From Acidovorax sp. YS12 (GTDB taxonomy: Bacteria; Pseudomonadota; Gammaproteobacteria; Burkholderiales; Burkholderiaceae_C): a stretch of 64,000 nt of DNA. A program made the position numbers and the translations under genes. Every line of letters begins with the position of its first letter. Position 1 is the first letter of the stretch. Positions 44,260-52,178 of the stretch are shown in pieces. Below the pieces are notes generated by a model. That model ran no database searches. It was not told the origin of the DNA and saw only the letters and a list, made by a program, of their open reading frames with translations. The stretch is from assembly GCA_021496925.1 (NCBI GenBank), contig CP053915.1, forward strand, positions 1,240,001 to 1,304,000. Direction: 5' to 3'.

Positions 44260-44427
44260 TCGCCAGGCGCGCGCGTGGTCGGGGTGGCTGTCCAGCCAGC
44301 GGCGCAGGGCCTCGGGGTCATGGCCGGGCGGGCCTTCGGCCTCGCGCAATTGCCAGTCGATGGCCTCGCCCAGCACCTTGGCGGGCACGGGCACGGCTTG
44401 CGCGTCTGCGCTCGGCACGGTGGTCAC
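44260..44427 (-). pseudogene. fecR: FecR-family regulator, 5' fragment (split by IS)
   Basis: First 56 codons of fecR, start GTG overlapping the fecI stop (GTGA). It encodes the cytoplasmic DUF4880 segment (AIDWQLREAEGPPGHDPEAL, then WLDSHPDHARAWR) that contacts the sigma factor. Translation would continue into the IS (MKGTSPSQ...), giving a chimeric product. Confidence 0.85.
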
Positions 44428-44942
44428 GGCGCCACCCCGAAGCGCAGCGCATAGGCATGGCGCATGGCGCTGGCCAGGTACTGGCGCACGCGCGGCACGG
44501 AGACTTGCAGCTGCGCCGCGATCTCGGCGTGCGTGAGGCCGTCGAGCCGGCTCATGAGCCAGGCGGCACGGGTCTTGGGCGTGAGCCCGTGCAGCAGCGC
44601 ATCGACGACCTGCAGCATCTGCACCGCGGCCAGTCGCTCCTCGGGCGAAGGGTGCAGCGCCTCGGGCTGCGCGGCCAAATCGGCCAGGTAGGCGCGCTCC
44701 AGCTCGCCACGGCGCCAGAAGTCCACCAGCAGGCCGCGCGCCACGGTGGTGAGGTAGGCGCGCGGCGCGCGCAGCACCTCGGGCGCGACGGCCTGGGCCG
44801 GGCGCGCGAGCAGGCGCACGAAGGTGTCCTGCGCCAGATCGTCGGCATCCTGCGCGCAGCCCAGGCGCCGCCGCAGCCATGCCTGCAGCCAGCCATGGTG
44901 GTGGCTGTAGAGCGCGTGCAGGGGGTGGGAATCGGCGGGCAT
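44424..44942 (-). CDS. fecI: FecI-family ECF sigma factor
   Basis: 172-aa iron-uptake ECF sigma factor. Region 2 spans about 10-75 (LYSHHHGWLQAWLRRRLGC, DADDLAQDTFVRLLARP, YLTTVARGLLVDFWRR). Region 4 spans about 105-160 (LLHGLTPKTRAAWLMSRLDG, THAEIAAQLQVSVPRVRQYL). Directly upstream of fecR with a GTGA overlap. Normally it directs the TonB receptor gene on signal from FecR; here fecR is broken by an IS, so signalling is probably lost or altered. A Fur-box-like sequence precedes it. Confidence 0.92.
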   Translation of the reverse strand: MPADSHPLHALYSHHHGWLQAWLRRRLGCAQDADDLAQDTFVRLLARPAQAVAPEVLRAPRAYLTTVARGLLVDFWRRGELERAYLADLAAQPEALHPSPEERLAAVQMLQVVDALLHGLTPKTRAAWLMSRLDGLTHAEIAAQLQVSVPRVRQYLASAMRHAYALRFGVAP

Positions 44943-44950
44943 ACCTATGA

Positions 44951-44971
44951 ATTAAGAACCATTCTCGATTA
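44951..44971 (-). promoter_or_regulatory. Possible Fur box upstream of fecI
   Basis: On the minus strand, TAATCGAGAATGGTTCTTAAT resembles the GAGAAT-N-ATTCTC-type Fur site, with about 5-6 mismatches to the 19-bp consensus. Position 9-29 bp before the fecI ATG fits iron control. Confidence 0.45.
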
Positions 44972-45017
44972 TAGGAACACCGGACGCCCAACGCCCGGGT
45001 GCCTGACCCCAGGGGCC

Positions 45018-45023
45018 TAGAAT
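45018..45023 (+). promoter_or_regulatory. Putative -10 of thyA
   Basis: TAGAAT followed by CGCGGC, 57 bp before the thyA ATG; same style as the -10 at 11731. No -35 recognised. Confidence 0.35.
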
Positions 45024-45080
45024 CGCGGCCTTGCAGCGCAGGCACGGTGCCCGCGCGCTCCGCCCGCAGGTCTTTCGCCC

Positions 45081-45896
45081 ATGTCCAGCCCCCGCCCCGT
45101 CCGCTCGCAGTACGAAGATTTCATGCGCCACGTGTTCACCCACGGCGTGGCCAAGGGCGACCGCACGGGCACGGGCACGCGCAGCGTGTTCGGGCACCAG
45201 ATGCGCTTCGACCTCAGCGAAGGCTTCCCCCTGGTCACAACGAAGAAGGTGCACCTCAAGTCCATCATCGTCGAGCTGCTGTGGTTCCTCACGGGTTCGT
45301 CGAACAACCACTGGCTGCGCGAGCGCGGCGTGACGATCTGGGACGAATGGGCGCGCGCCGACGGCGACCTGGGCCCCGTGTACGGCGTGCAGTGGCGCAG
45401 CTGGCCGACGCCGGACGGCGGCCACATCGACCAGATCCAGCAGGTGGTCGACACGCTGAAAAGCAACCCCGACTCGCGCCGCATCATCGTGAGCGCCTGG
45501 AACGTGGCCGAGCTGGACAAAATGGCGCTCATGCCCTGCCATGCGTTCTTCCAGTTCTACGTGGCCGAGGGGCGGCTGTCGTGCCAGCTCTACCAGCGCA
45601 GCGCCGACATCTTCCTGGGCGTGCCCTTCAACATCGCCAGCTACGCCCTGCTGACCCACATGCTGGCGCAGCAGTGCGACCTGCAGGTGGGCGACTTCAT
45701 CTGGACCGGCGGCGACTGCCACATCTACAGCAACCACTTCGAGCAGGTGCAGACGCAGCTGGCTCGCGCGCCCTACGCCTACCCGCGGCTGCACATCAAG
45801 CGCCGCCCGGACTCGATCTTCGATTACGCCTATGAAGACTTCGAGATCCTGGGGTACGAGCACCACCCCGCCATCAAAGCCCCCGTGGCGGTGTAG
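45081..45896 (+). CDS. thyA: Thymidylate synthase
   Basis: 271-aa folate-dependent enzyme converting dUMP to dTMP. Catalytic Cys153 in LMPCHAFFQFY; dUMP-contact residues RRIIVSAWN and YQRSADIFLGVPFNIASY; folate-side DRTGTGTRS. Two genes upstream of folA, the usual pairing that regenerates tetrahydrofolate, here with a hypothetical gene in between. Confidence 0.97.
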   Translation: MSSPRPVRSQYEDFMRHVFTHGVAKGDRTGTGTRSVFGHQMRFDLSEGFPLVTTKKVHLKSIIVELLWFLTGSSNNHWLRERGVTIWDEWARADGDLGPVYGVQWRSWPTPDGGHIDQIQQVVDTLKSNPDSRRIIVSAWNVAELDKMALMPCHAFFQFYVAEGRLSCQLYQRSADIFLGVPFNIASYALLTHMLAQQCDLQVGDFIWTGGDCHIYSNHFEQVQTQLARAPYAYPRLHIKRRPDSIFDYAYEDFEILGYEHHPAIKAPVAV

Positions 45897-45900
45897 CGCC

Positions 45901-46911
45901 TTGCGCCGCCACCTCGCCTCCGCCCTGCTGGCCGGCCTCCTGGCGGGCAGCACGTACGCGGCCCCCGCCAGCACAGCCGGACTGGAAGCGGTCGCCGCAA
46001 CCCTGGAAGGCCGCCTGGTGGTGGGCGGATCGACCTTCTACCGGGTGGCGCGCGTGCTGTCGATCGACACGCAGGACGGCACGGCCACCCTGCACGCCGA
46101 GGCCGACCCGCTGTACGAAGGCCAGTACGCGGGCAACCCCGAGGGGCAAACCGGCGACGGCCGCCTTTACTACAACGTCCGCATCGACCCCGGGGCCGCC
46201 TGCGGCCTGCCGGGCGTGAGCGCCCGGCTCGACACGAGCGACCTCCTGGTCTTTCACCAGGGCGCATTCGTCACCTTGCGCGAAGCCTTCCCCGGCATGC
46301 ACCTGCGCGCCTGGGACCGGCCCATCAACTTCGTCACCCCGCAAACCCTCGCCAGACTCCGGCAATGCGCCAGACAGCTCGCGCAGGCGGCCGATGCCAT
46401 GCCGTTTCGCAGCATCGCGGTGTATGCGGGCGCGCAGCCCATCGCCGAGGTCGGCCGCACCTCCACGGCTGCGTTCCGCTACGAAGAAGAACCAGGGGGA
46501 GAGCTGATCGGCGCCATGACGCACCTGGCCATCACGCCGAAAAAGCATGCGGCGCTCGGCGATTTCACCGTCAGCGTGCGTGCCATCTCCGTGATGCACT
46601 GCGACTACGAAGGGCCACACATCGAACTGGACCGCTGGAAGCAGGGCCAGGGGCCGGAAGTGCCCCTGGCGCGCGTCGGCAAGAAATTCGTGATAGCCCC
46701 CCAGGCGCTGCCCACCACGGCGCCGCCGTTTCCCCGCTACACGCCCACGGAGCTGCGCCGTGCCATTGCCCAGCACTGGGGCAACGCCGGCCTGGCGTCG
46801 AGCGAAGAGGCCAGGCCCTGCCAGCCATTCCTGCGCGGCTACCGTTTCGCCGTGCGCTACCAGTCCCGGCTGGTGCAGGAGCTGTCCGTGTCCTTCGCGG
46901 GCGGCTGCTGA
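45901..46911 (+). CDS. Secreted hypothetical protein between thyA and folA
   Basis: 336 aa from a TTG start (4 bp after the thyA stop). The next residues RRHLASALLAGLLAGSTYAA look like a signal peptide cut near AAPAS, so it is probably periplasmic. Several Cys are present (two close pairs could form disulfides) and the end is SVSFAGGC. No domain recognised. The frame also stays open upstream inside thyA, so the start is uncertain. Likely co-transcribed with thyA and folA (23 bp to folA) but not obviously linked to folate metabolism. Confidence 0.6.
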   Translation: MRRHLASALLAGLLAGSTYAAPASTAGLEAVAATLEGRLVVGGSTFYRVARVLSIDTQDGTATLHAEADPLYEGQYAGNPEGQTGDGRLYYNVRIDPGAACGLPGVSARLDTSDLLVFHQGAFVTLREAFPGMHLRAWDRPINFVTPQTLARLRQCARQLAQAADAMPFRSIAVYAGAQPIAEVGRTSTAAFRYEEEPGGELIGAMTHLAITPKKHAALGDFTVSVRAISVMHCDYEGPHIELDRWKQGQGPEVPLARVGKKFVIAPQALPTTAPPFPRYTPTELRRAIAQHWGNAGLASSEEARPCQPFLRGYRFAVRYQSRLVQELSVSFAGGC

Positions 46912-46934
46912 GAGATACCGACTGGAGTCACCCC

Positions 46935-47423
46935 ATGGAAATCGCACTCATCTACGCCCGCGCGGCCAACGGCGTCATCGGCAAGGACGGCACCATGCCC
47001 TGGCACCTGCCGGAAGACATGGCGCATTTCAAACGGCTCACGCAGGGCAGCCCCGTCATCATGGGCCGCAAGACCTGGGACTCGCTCCCGCCGCGCTTCC
47101 GCCCGCTGCCGGGGCGCACCAACATCGTCGTCACGCGCCAGCCGGATTGGCATGAAACAGGCGCCCAGCGCGCTCCCAGCCTTCGCGAAGCGCTACAAAT
47201 GTGCGAGCACGCCGCGACGGCGTGGGTGATCGGCGGCGCGCAGATCTACGCCCAGGCCCTGCCGCTGGCCCAGCGCGTCGAAGTCACCGAGATCGGGCGC
47301 GACTTCGACGGCGACGCCTACGCGCCCGAGCTGGGGCCGCAATGGCGGGAGACGGCGCGCGAAAGCCTGGTCAGCGCCAGCGGGCTGCCGCTGCGCTTCG
47401 TCACCTACCTGCGGCAGGGTTGA
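46935..47423 (+). CDS. folA: Dihydrofolate reductase
   Basis: 162-aa NADPH-dependent reductase regenerating tetrahydrofolate. Conserved ARAANGVIGKDGTMPWHLPED (substrate loop with Trp-His-Leu-Pro), GRKTWDSLP, AWVIGGAQIYAQALP and the C-terminal strand. GGAG ribosome site. Ends the thyA cluster; the palindromic element copy B begins right after the stop. Confidence 0.96.
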   Translation: MEIALIYARAANGVIGKDGTMPWHLPEDMAHFKRLTQGSPVIMGRKTWDSLPPRFRPLPGRTNIVVTRQPDWHETGAQRAPSLREALQMCEHAATAWVIGGAQIYAQALPLAQRVEVTEIGRDFDGDAYAPELGPQWRETARESLVSASGLPLRFVTYLRQG

Positions 47424-47424
47424 G

Positions 47425-48206
47425 CTTTTTTGATAGCTGGTTGCGCTTGCTGGGCTTGGGTTTGCTGCGGTTTTGGCTGTGTTTTTGGGTTTGCTTTCCG
47501 GGGCCGGGACTCGCCCCGGCGGGCGAGGTACTTTCTTGCCGCGCGGCAAGAAAGTACCCAAAGAAACGAGCCCCGCAGTCTGCGACCCCTTCGCTGCGCT
47601 ACGGGGCAAACCTGGGGCGAGGCGCTGGCGGGGTGCGCTGCGGAACTCGCTGCGCGCCTGCGGCGCTTCGCTCAAACAGCCACAGCGAGTCAGTTCACGA
47701 AGCATGCGCGACTTCGCGCATGCCACCCCGCCACCGCCTCGCCCCAGGCGCAGCCTGAAAGGGGGTGGAGACGACACGGGCCATCGCTGCGCTCGGCCTG
47801 GACTTCGCGGCGCGCAGCGCCTGCGTGTTGGGGGCCGAGCGCAGCGATGGCCCGTGTGGGGCTTCAAACCCCTTCTGGCCGTACCGAGGAGCGCAGGGCG
47901 TGGGGCGGGCGCGTGTGCCGCAGGACACACGCGCTTCGTGATCTGACTTGCCGCGTCTGTTTGAACGGAGCGCGTAGCGCGCAGTGAGTTACGCGGCACC
48001 GCCCCACGCCCGAGCACCGCAGGCTGCCCCGGAGCGAAGCGAAGGGGATACGGGCAGCAGGGGCGTGCTTCTTTTGCTTCCTTTTCTTGCACGAGCAAGA
48101 AAAGGAAGTCGCCCGCCGGGGCGAGTCCCGGCCCCGGAAAGCAAACCCACCACAAGCATCAAAACAGCCCCCAACCCAATCGCAGCAAGCGCAACCAGCT
48201 ACAAAA
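47425..48206. repeat. Large palindromic intergenic element, copy B (inverted relative to copy A)
   Basis: Fills the folA-DUF2894 gap. Terminal inverted repeats 47486-47526 / 48109-48149 match perfectly over 41 bp and extend outward imperfectly to TTTTTGATAGCTGGTTGCGC-type ends. The arms match copy A when reverse-complemented over about 630 bp with few differences. Hairpins 47527-47558 (loop GCGC) and 48077-48108 (loop ACGA) correspond to those of copy A. The central stem 47774-47798 / 47833-47857 (25 bp) encloses a 34-nt loop that runs in the same window direction as in copy A although the arms are reversed. No gene inside. Confidence 0.9.
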
Positions 48207-48226
48207 ACCGCAGCATCCATCGGCTC

Positions 48227-48823
48227 TCAAGCCGAACGCCCCTTCCCAGGCTTGCCCTTTGCCTTGCGCCGCGCCGCCACAGGTGGCGGCACGCCAGGCG
48301 CCTGCATCTGCTCCAGCCACAGCAGCGCATCGACATAGGGCACGAAGCGCTGCAGGTACTCGGGCGCGGTCTCGCGCATCAGCAGCAGGGCCCGGTACAC
48401 CAGATGGCTCGAATTCAGCGGCCCGGCCTGCGGCGGCACATGGGCCAGCGCCTGCTGCACGCGCTCCTCGGCCGCCAGGCGCGACCAGGTGGCGCGAAAG
48501 CGCTGCAGCGCCTGCAGCTCGGGCAGCGCGGCCTCGGGCGCAGCGCAAAGGCCGGATGCCATGGCCGCCGGAGTGGCGGGCCCTGCATCGCCCCGTGCCA
48601 GCGCATCGGCCAGGCGGCCCAGGGGCCCGCGCACCGGGGCGGGCGCCGCCGCCTGCGGCACGGCAGCCACCGCCCCGCCCTGCTCCAGCGCCGCCAGCCG
48701 CACCGCGAGCCTGCGGCGCACCGGCTCGGGCTGCGCCGCGGCGCGGCGCGCCAGGGCCTCGGCCCAGAGCTGGCGCACCGCCGCGGCACCCGGCCGCGGC
48801 GCGGCGCTGTCGTCCAGGCTCAT
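48227..48823 (-). CDS. DUF2894 protein (fourth gene of motor-like operon)
   Basis: 198-aa soluble Ala/Arg/Pro-rich protein matching the DUF2894 pattern (RPGAAAVRQLWAEALARRAA; SSHLVYRALLLMRETAPEYL; FVPYVDALLWLEQM). It has a basic tail (RRKAKGKPGKG). Its start overlaps the stop of the OmpA-family gene by ATGA. Function unknown; position suggests a cytoplasmic partner of the membrane complex. Confidence 0.85.
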   Translation of the reverse strand: MSLDDSAAPRPGAAAVRQLWAEALARRAAAQPEPVRRRLAVRLAALEQGGAVAAVPQAAAPAPVRGPLGRLADALARGDAGPATPAAMASGLCAAPEAALPELQALQRFRATWSRLAAEERVQQALAHVPPQAGPLNSSHLVYRALLLMRETAPEYLQRFVPYVDALLWLEQMQAPGVPPPVAARRKAKGKPGKGRSA

Positions 48824-49476
48824 GGCGCCGCAGCCCCTTCGCGCGCGGGGCGCGGCATGGGCGCCATCTCCACGCGGCGGTTCAGCGCGCGGCCCGCGGC
48901 ATCGTGGTTCGAGGCCACGGCCTGCTCGGCGCCGAAGGCGGCGGCAAACACACTGGATGCGGGGATGCCTTCGTCGATGAGCGCGCGCGTCACGGTGAGC
49001 GCGCGCTGCGCCGACAGCTCCCAGTTGTCGGCAAAGCGCGCCGCCCCGCCTGCGCCACCGCGCATGGGCCGGTCGTCGGTGAAGCCGCTGACCATGAGGA
49101 TCTCGCCGCGCTGGCGCAGGTAGGCCGCCAGCGGGCCCGCCAGGCTGTGCAGCAGTTGCCGCCCTTCGGGCTGCAGCTCGTCGGAGTTGAAGGCGAACAG
49201 CACGCTGCCGCTGATGCCGATGCGCCCATGGGCCAGCGTGACGCGGCCGGCGGCCAGCGGGCCGGCCAGCGCCTGCTCCAGGCTGACCAGGCGCTGCGCC
49301 TGCTCGGCGCGCTGCGCCTGCTCGGTGCGCAGCCGCTCGGCCAGCTCCATCTGCATGCCCAGCGCCGCCACCAGGATGAGCGCGAACGCCCCCAGCGCCC
49401 CGGCCATCAGGTCGCCAAAGGCGGCCCAGACGGGCACGCTGCCTTCCAGGCCGTCTTCGAGCGCGTCGCCGCTCAT
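48820..49476 (-). CDS. OmpA-family, MotB/ZorB-like membrane protein
   Basis: 218 aa. One N-terminal membrane helix (about 17-41) begins with FGDLMAGALGAFALIL; Asp22 matches the ion-binding Asp at the start of the MotB/ZorB helix (D-L-M-A-G). A short coiled coil (AERLRTEQAQRAEQAQRLV) leads to a C-terminal OmpA-like peptidoglycan-binding domain (about 85-210). That domain has VLFAFNSDELQPEGRQLL, SGFTDDRP, LSAQRALTVTRALI and NRRVE. The stator subunit partner of the upstream MotA-like gene; ATGA overlaps on both sides. Confidence 0.88.
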   Translation of the reverse strand: MSGDALEDGLEGSVPVWAAFGDLMAGALGAFALILVAALGMQMELAERLRTEQAQRAEQAQRLVSLEQALAGPLAAGRVTLAHGRIGISGSVLFAFNSDELQPEGRQLLHSLAGPLAAYLRQRGEILMVSGFTDDRPMRGGAGGAARFADNWELSAQRALTVTRALIDEGIPASSVFAAAFGAEQAVASNHDAAGRALNRRVEMAPMPRPAREGAAAP

Positions 49477-52178
49477 GCCGCCGCCTCGCCGCGCGCGGCG
49501 GCCAGCTGCTGCAGCGCGTCGATGATCTGCTTTTGCGCGCCCACGCTCAGCTCGATCACTTCGCGCGCCTGGGCCACGTAGTAGTCGAGTTGTTCGTCGC
49601 TGCGCGCCAGCGACTGGGCCAGCGCCGCCTCGATGCGCTGCAGCTGCGCCAGCGTCTGCGCGTTGGCGTCGCCAAAGAGCTGTACCGCGCCGCCGAAGGC
49701 CTCGCCCAGGCTGGCCACCTCAACGGCGCTGGCGCCGACCTGGGCGCCCACGCCCTCCATCTGGGCGGCCTGGGCCTGCAGCGTGCCTTCGAATCGCGCC
49801 TGGACCTGCGCCAGCATGTCCGTGGCGGCCTGGACCAGCGCGTCGATGGCGCTGCGCTGCGCGGTGGCAGCGGCGCGCGCGGCTTCCAGTTGCGCGGCCA
49901 GCGCCTCCAGGATGCGCCCGCGCTCCTGCAGCATGGCGTCGTCGCGCGCCATGCTGTCGGCCAGCTTGGCGCGCAGCTCGCCCATGGCCTCGGCGGCGGC
50001 GCGCGGCGCCTCGCCCGCGGCCTGCAGCAAGGCGGCCACCTCGCCCAGGGTGCCCTGCGCCTGGGCATGGAGCTGGCGCGTGATCTCGCCCGCCGCATCG
50101 GCCAGCGCCGCGCTCACCTGCTGCTGCTGCGCCGTGGCCTCGGCGGCGGTCTGGCGCAGGGCTTCGTGCTGCTGCACGGCCTGGGCCTGCAGGGTTTGCG
50201 TCCAGGCCGCCAGGCGCTGTTCGTCCTGCGCGGCACGCTGGGCCAGGCCGTCCAGCAGGTGCCGGGCCTGGGCGCTGCCCTGGGTGTGGATGTCGTGGGC
50301 CGCGCGGGCCAGGGTGTCTTGCAGTTGCTGCAGCTGCGCCTGGGTCTGGGCGCTGCCATCCTGCCACTGCGTGCGCAGGGCCTGGGCCTGGGCCTGCAGG
50401 GCCTGGGTCCAGGCCGCCAGGCGCTGTTCGTCCTGCGCGGCGCGCTGGGCCAGGCCGTCCAGCAGGCGCTGCGCCTGGGCTTCGTTCTGGGCGGTGACGT
50501 GGTCCGCCGTGCGCGCCAGGGTTTCATGCAGTTGCCGCATCTCCTCCTGGGCCTGGGCGCCGTGCGCCTGCCACTGGGCCAGCAGGGCCGCCGCCTGCGC
50601 CTGCAGGGCCTGGGTCCAGGCGGCCAGGCGCTGCTCGTCCTGCGCAGCGCGCTGGGCGTGGGTGTCGGCCAGCTGCTGGGCCTGGGCCTCGCCCTGAGTC
50701 TGCAGGGCCTGCGCCGTGTGCGCCAGGGCCTCGTGCACCTGCTGTAATTGGGCCTGCGCCTGGGTGCCGTGCGTTTGCCACTGGGTTTGCAGGGCGGCGG
50801 CCTGGGCCTGCAGGGCCTGGGTCCAGGCCGCGAGGCGGGTTTCATCCTGCGCGGCCCAGCGGGCCTGCAGCGCTTCGTGCGCCTGCCCCACCGTGGTCTG
50901 CAGGGCGGCGGCGTGGCCCGCCAGGCCGTCGGTGGCGGCCTGCAGCGCCTGCTGCTGCTGCGCCGCGAGTTGCCCGGCCTGCTGGCTCTGCTGCGCCAGC
51001 GCGGCCTCCCAGCGCGCGCTGTGCGCCTCGGTCTGCGCGCTGGACTGCTGCGCCAGCCGCTGCGCCAAGGCATGGGCATGCTGCGCAAAGCCCTCGGTGA
51101 ACTGCGTCAGCGCAGCGCCCAAGGCCTGGCTGTGCGCGGCATGGGCCTGCTGGTGCGCGGCCAGGGCGTCGTGCCAATGGGCGGCGGTGGCCGCCGTGGC
51201 CTGGCCCCACTGGGAGGCCAGCCCGTCGAGCTGCTGGCGCAGTTGCCCGGCCATGGCGTCCTGCAGGCGCGTGCTTTCTTGCGCCAGGCCCGCCAGGGCG
51301 GCCTGCACCGCGGGCTGCAGCGCGGCGCCGGCACGCTCGGCGCTGTCGGCGGCGCTGCGGCTCAGGGTGTGCTGCACGGACGTGGCCAGGCCCTGGAAGG
51401 CCTGTTCGGTATCGCGGTAGAAGCGCGTCTGCTCGGCCTGCAGGCGCTCGCCCAGGGCCTGCTGCTGGCGCTCCAGCGCGTCCATGCAGGCCTGGATGCG
51501 TTCGGCCACGCCGGGCAGCAGGCCCGCCTGCTGCTCCATCAGGTGCAGTTGGGCTTCGCGCTGGTGCTGGCTGGAAAACGGCCGCAGGGCCGTGGCCATC
51601 GCCGCGTCGAGCTGCTGCGCGGCCTGGATGCGCTCGCGCCGCGCCAGCGCGGTCATCAGCCCGAGGGCGGCCGAAGCCGCCACGCCCGCCACCGAGGTGC
51701 CGAAGGCCAGGCCCAGGCCGCGCACCGGGGCCGAGAGCGCATCGCGAATGGCGGCCAGCCCCTGCGCGCCTTCCAGCGCGGCACCGGTGCCGTTCAGCGC
51801 CACGGCCATGCCGGCAAAAGTGCCCAGCATGCCCAGCAGCACCAGCAGGCCGCTGAGGTACGGCGCCAGCACCGGCCCGGGCAGCGCGGCACGGGTGCCT
51901 TCGATGCGCTGTTGCACCGCGCTGCGCAGGGCATCGGGCAGCGGCGCCAGCCAGTCGGCCAGGCGCCCGGGCGTGCCTTGCAGGGCCTGCAGGGCGCCGC
52001 GCAAGGCATCGGTGGCGCGCATGAAGCGCAGCAGCTCCAGCGCCCCCAGCACGTAGAAGCCCGCAATGAGCAGCGTGGTGGCCAGCGCCAGCGGGTGCGA
52101 TGCGAGGTAGCCCGTGCCCACCCAGCCTACGACGGCCAGGCCTGTGGCGAATGCGGCGGCGAAAAACGGTTTCTTCAT
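49473..52178 (-). CDS. DUF802, MotA/ExbB-like protein with giant coiled-coil tail
   Basis: 901 aa. Four membrane helices are visible: about 5-25, 30-52, 106-128 (YLSGLLVLLGMLGTFAGMAV) and 154-178 (GLGLAFGTSVAGVAASAALG). The last two carry the GxLGTFxG and FGTSxxG pattern of MotA/ExbB/ZorA channels. Residues about 182-880 are Gln/Ala-rich coiled coil, including four tandem 69-residue units (AAQDEQRLAAWTQALQAQA type); DUF802 lies toward the C-terminus. This layout, a channel plus long cytoplasmic tail, is that of ZorA. ATGA overlaps join it to DUF3348 upstream and to the MotB-like gene downstream. Start MKKPFF at 52178. Confidence 0.88.
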   Translation of the reverse strand: MKKPFFAAAFATGLAVVGWVGTGYLASHPLALATTLLIAGFYVLGALELLRFMRATDALRGALQALQGTPGRLADWLAPLPDALRSAVQQRIEGTRAALPGPVLAPYLSGLLVLLGMLGTFAGMAVALNGTGAALEGAQGLAAIRDALSAPVRGLGLAFGTSVAGVAASAALGLMTALARRERIQAAQQLDAAMATALRPFSSQHQREAQLHLMEQQAGLLPGVAERIQACMDALERQQQALGERLQAEQTRFYRDTEQAFQGLATSVQHTLSRSAADSAERAGAALQPAVQAALAGLAQESTRLQDAMAGQLRQQLDGLASQWGQATAATAAHWHDALAAHQQAHAAHSQALGAALTQFTEGFAQHAHALAQRLAQQSSAQTEAHSARWEAALAQQSQQAGQLAAQQQQALQAATDGLAGHAAALQTTVGQAHEALQARWAAQDETRLAAWTQALQAQAAALQTQWQTHGTQAQAQLQQVHEALAHTAQALQTQGEAQAQQLADTHAQRAAQDEQRLAAWTQALQAQAAALLAQWQAHGAQAQEEMRQLHETLARTADHVTAQNEAQAQRLLDGLAQRAAQDEQRLAAWTQALQAQAQALRTQWQDGSAQTQAQLQQLQDTLARAAHDIHTQGSAQARHLLDGLAQRAAQDEQRLAAWTQTLQAQAVQQHEALRQTAAEATAQQQQVSAALADAAGEITRQLHAQAQGTLGEVAALLQAAGEAPRAAAEAMGELRAKLADSMARDDAMLQERGRILEALAAQLEAARAAATAQRSAIDALVQAATDMLAQVQARFEGTLQAQAAQMEGVGAQVGASAVEVASLGEAFGGAVQLFGDANAQTLAQLQRIEAALAQSLARSDEQLDYYVAQAREVIELSVGAQKQIIDALQQLAAARGEAAA
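50165..50990. repeat. Four 207-bp tandem repeats inside the DUF802 gene
   Basis: The block GCCAGGCGCTGTTCGTCCTG (with small changes) recurs at 50209, 50416, 50623 and 50830, exactly 207 bp apart, encoding 69-aa coiled-coil units. The fourth unit is the most diverged. Confidence 0.9.

Larger units (their letters stand above)
42717..44260 (-). mobile_element. IS110-family (IS1111 group) insertion sequence in fecR
   Basis: A ~1.54-kb element interrupts fecR after the codon for Arg56 (AWR) and before QLNQLG. It carries one 342-aa transposase. Subterminal inverted repeats AAGGG(A)CTTCCCC are visible at both ends (42721-42733 and 44243-44256, one-base indel), the hallmark of the IS1111 group. No target duplication is obvious, as usual for IS110 elements. 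The 380-bp non-coding stretch downstream of the transposase is the long right end. Confidence 0.88.

Noticed and set aside
38447..44942. Prophage or integrative element
   Set aside because: No integrase, phage structural genes, att repeats or conjugation genes. The region is explained by an IS and a toxin-antitoxin pair in an iron locus.
47193..48220. ORFs of 100-320 codons across both copies of the large palindromic element
   Set aside because: They read through inverted repeats and hairpins in all frames, have no ribosome sites and no family resemblance; the repeat structure explains them.
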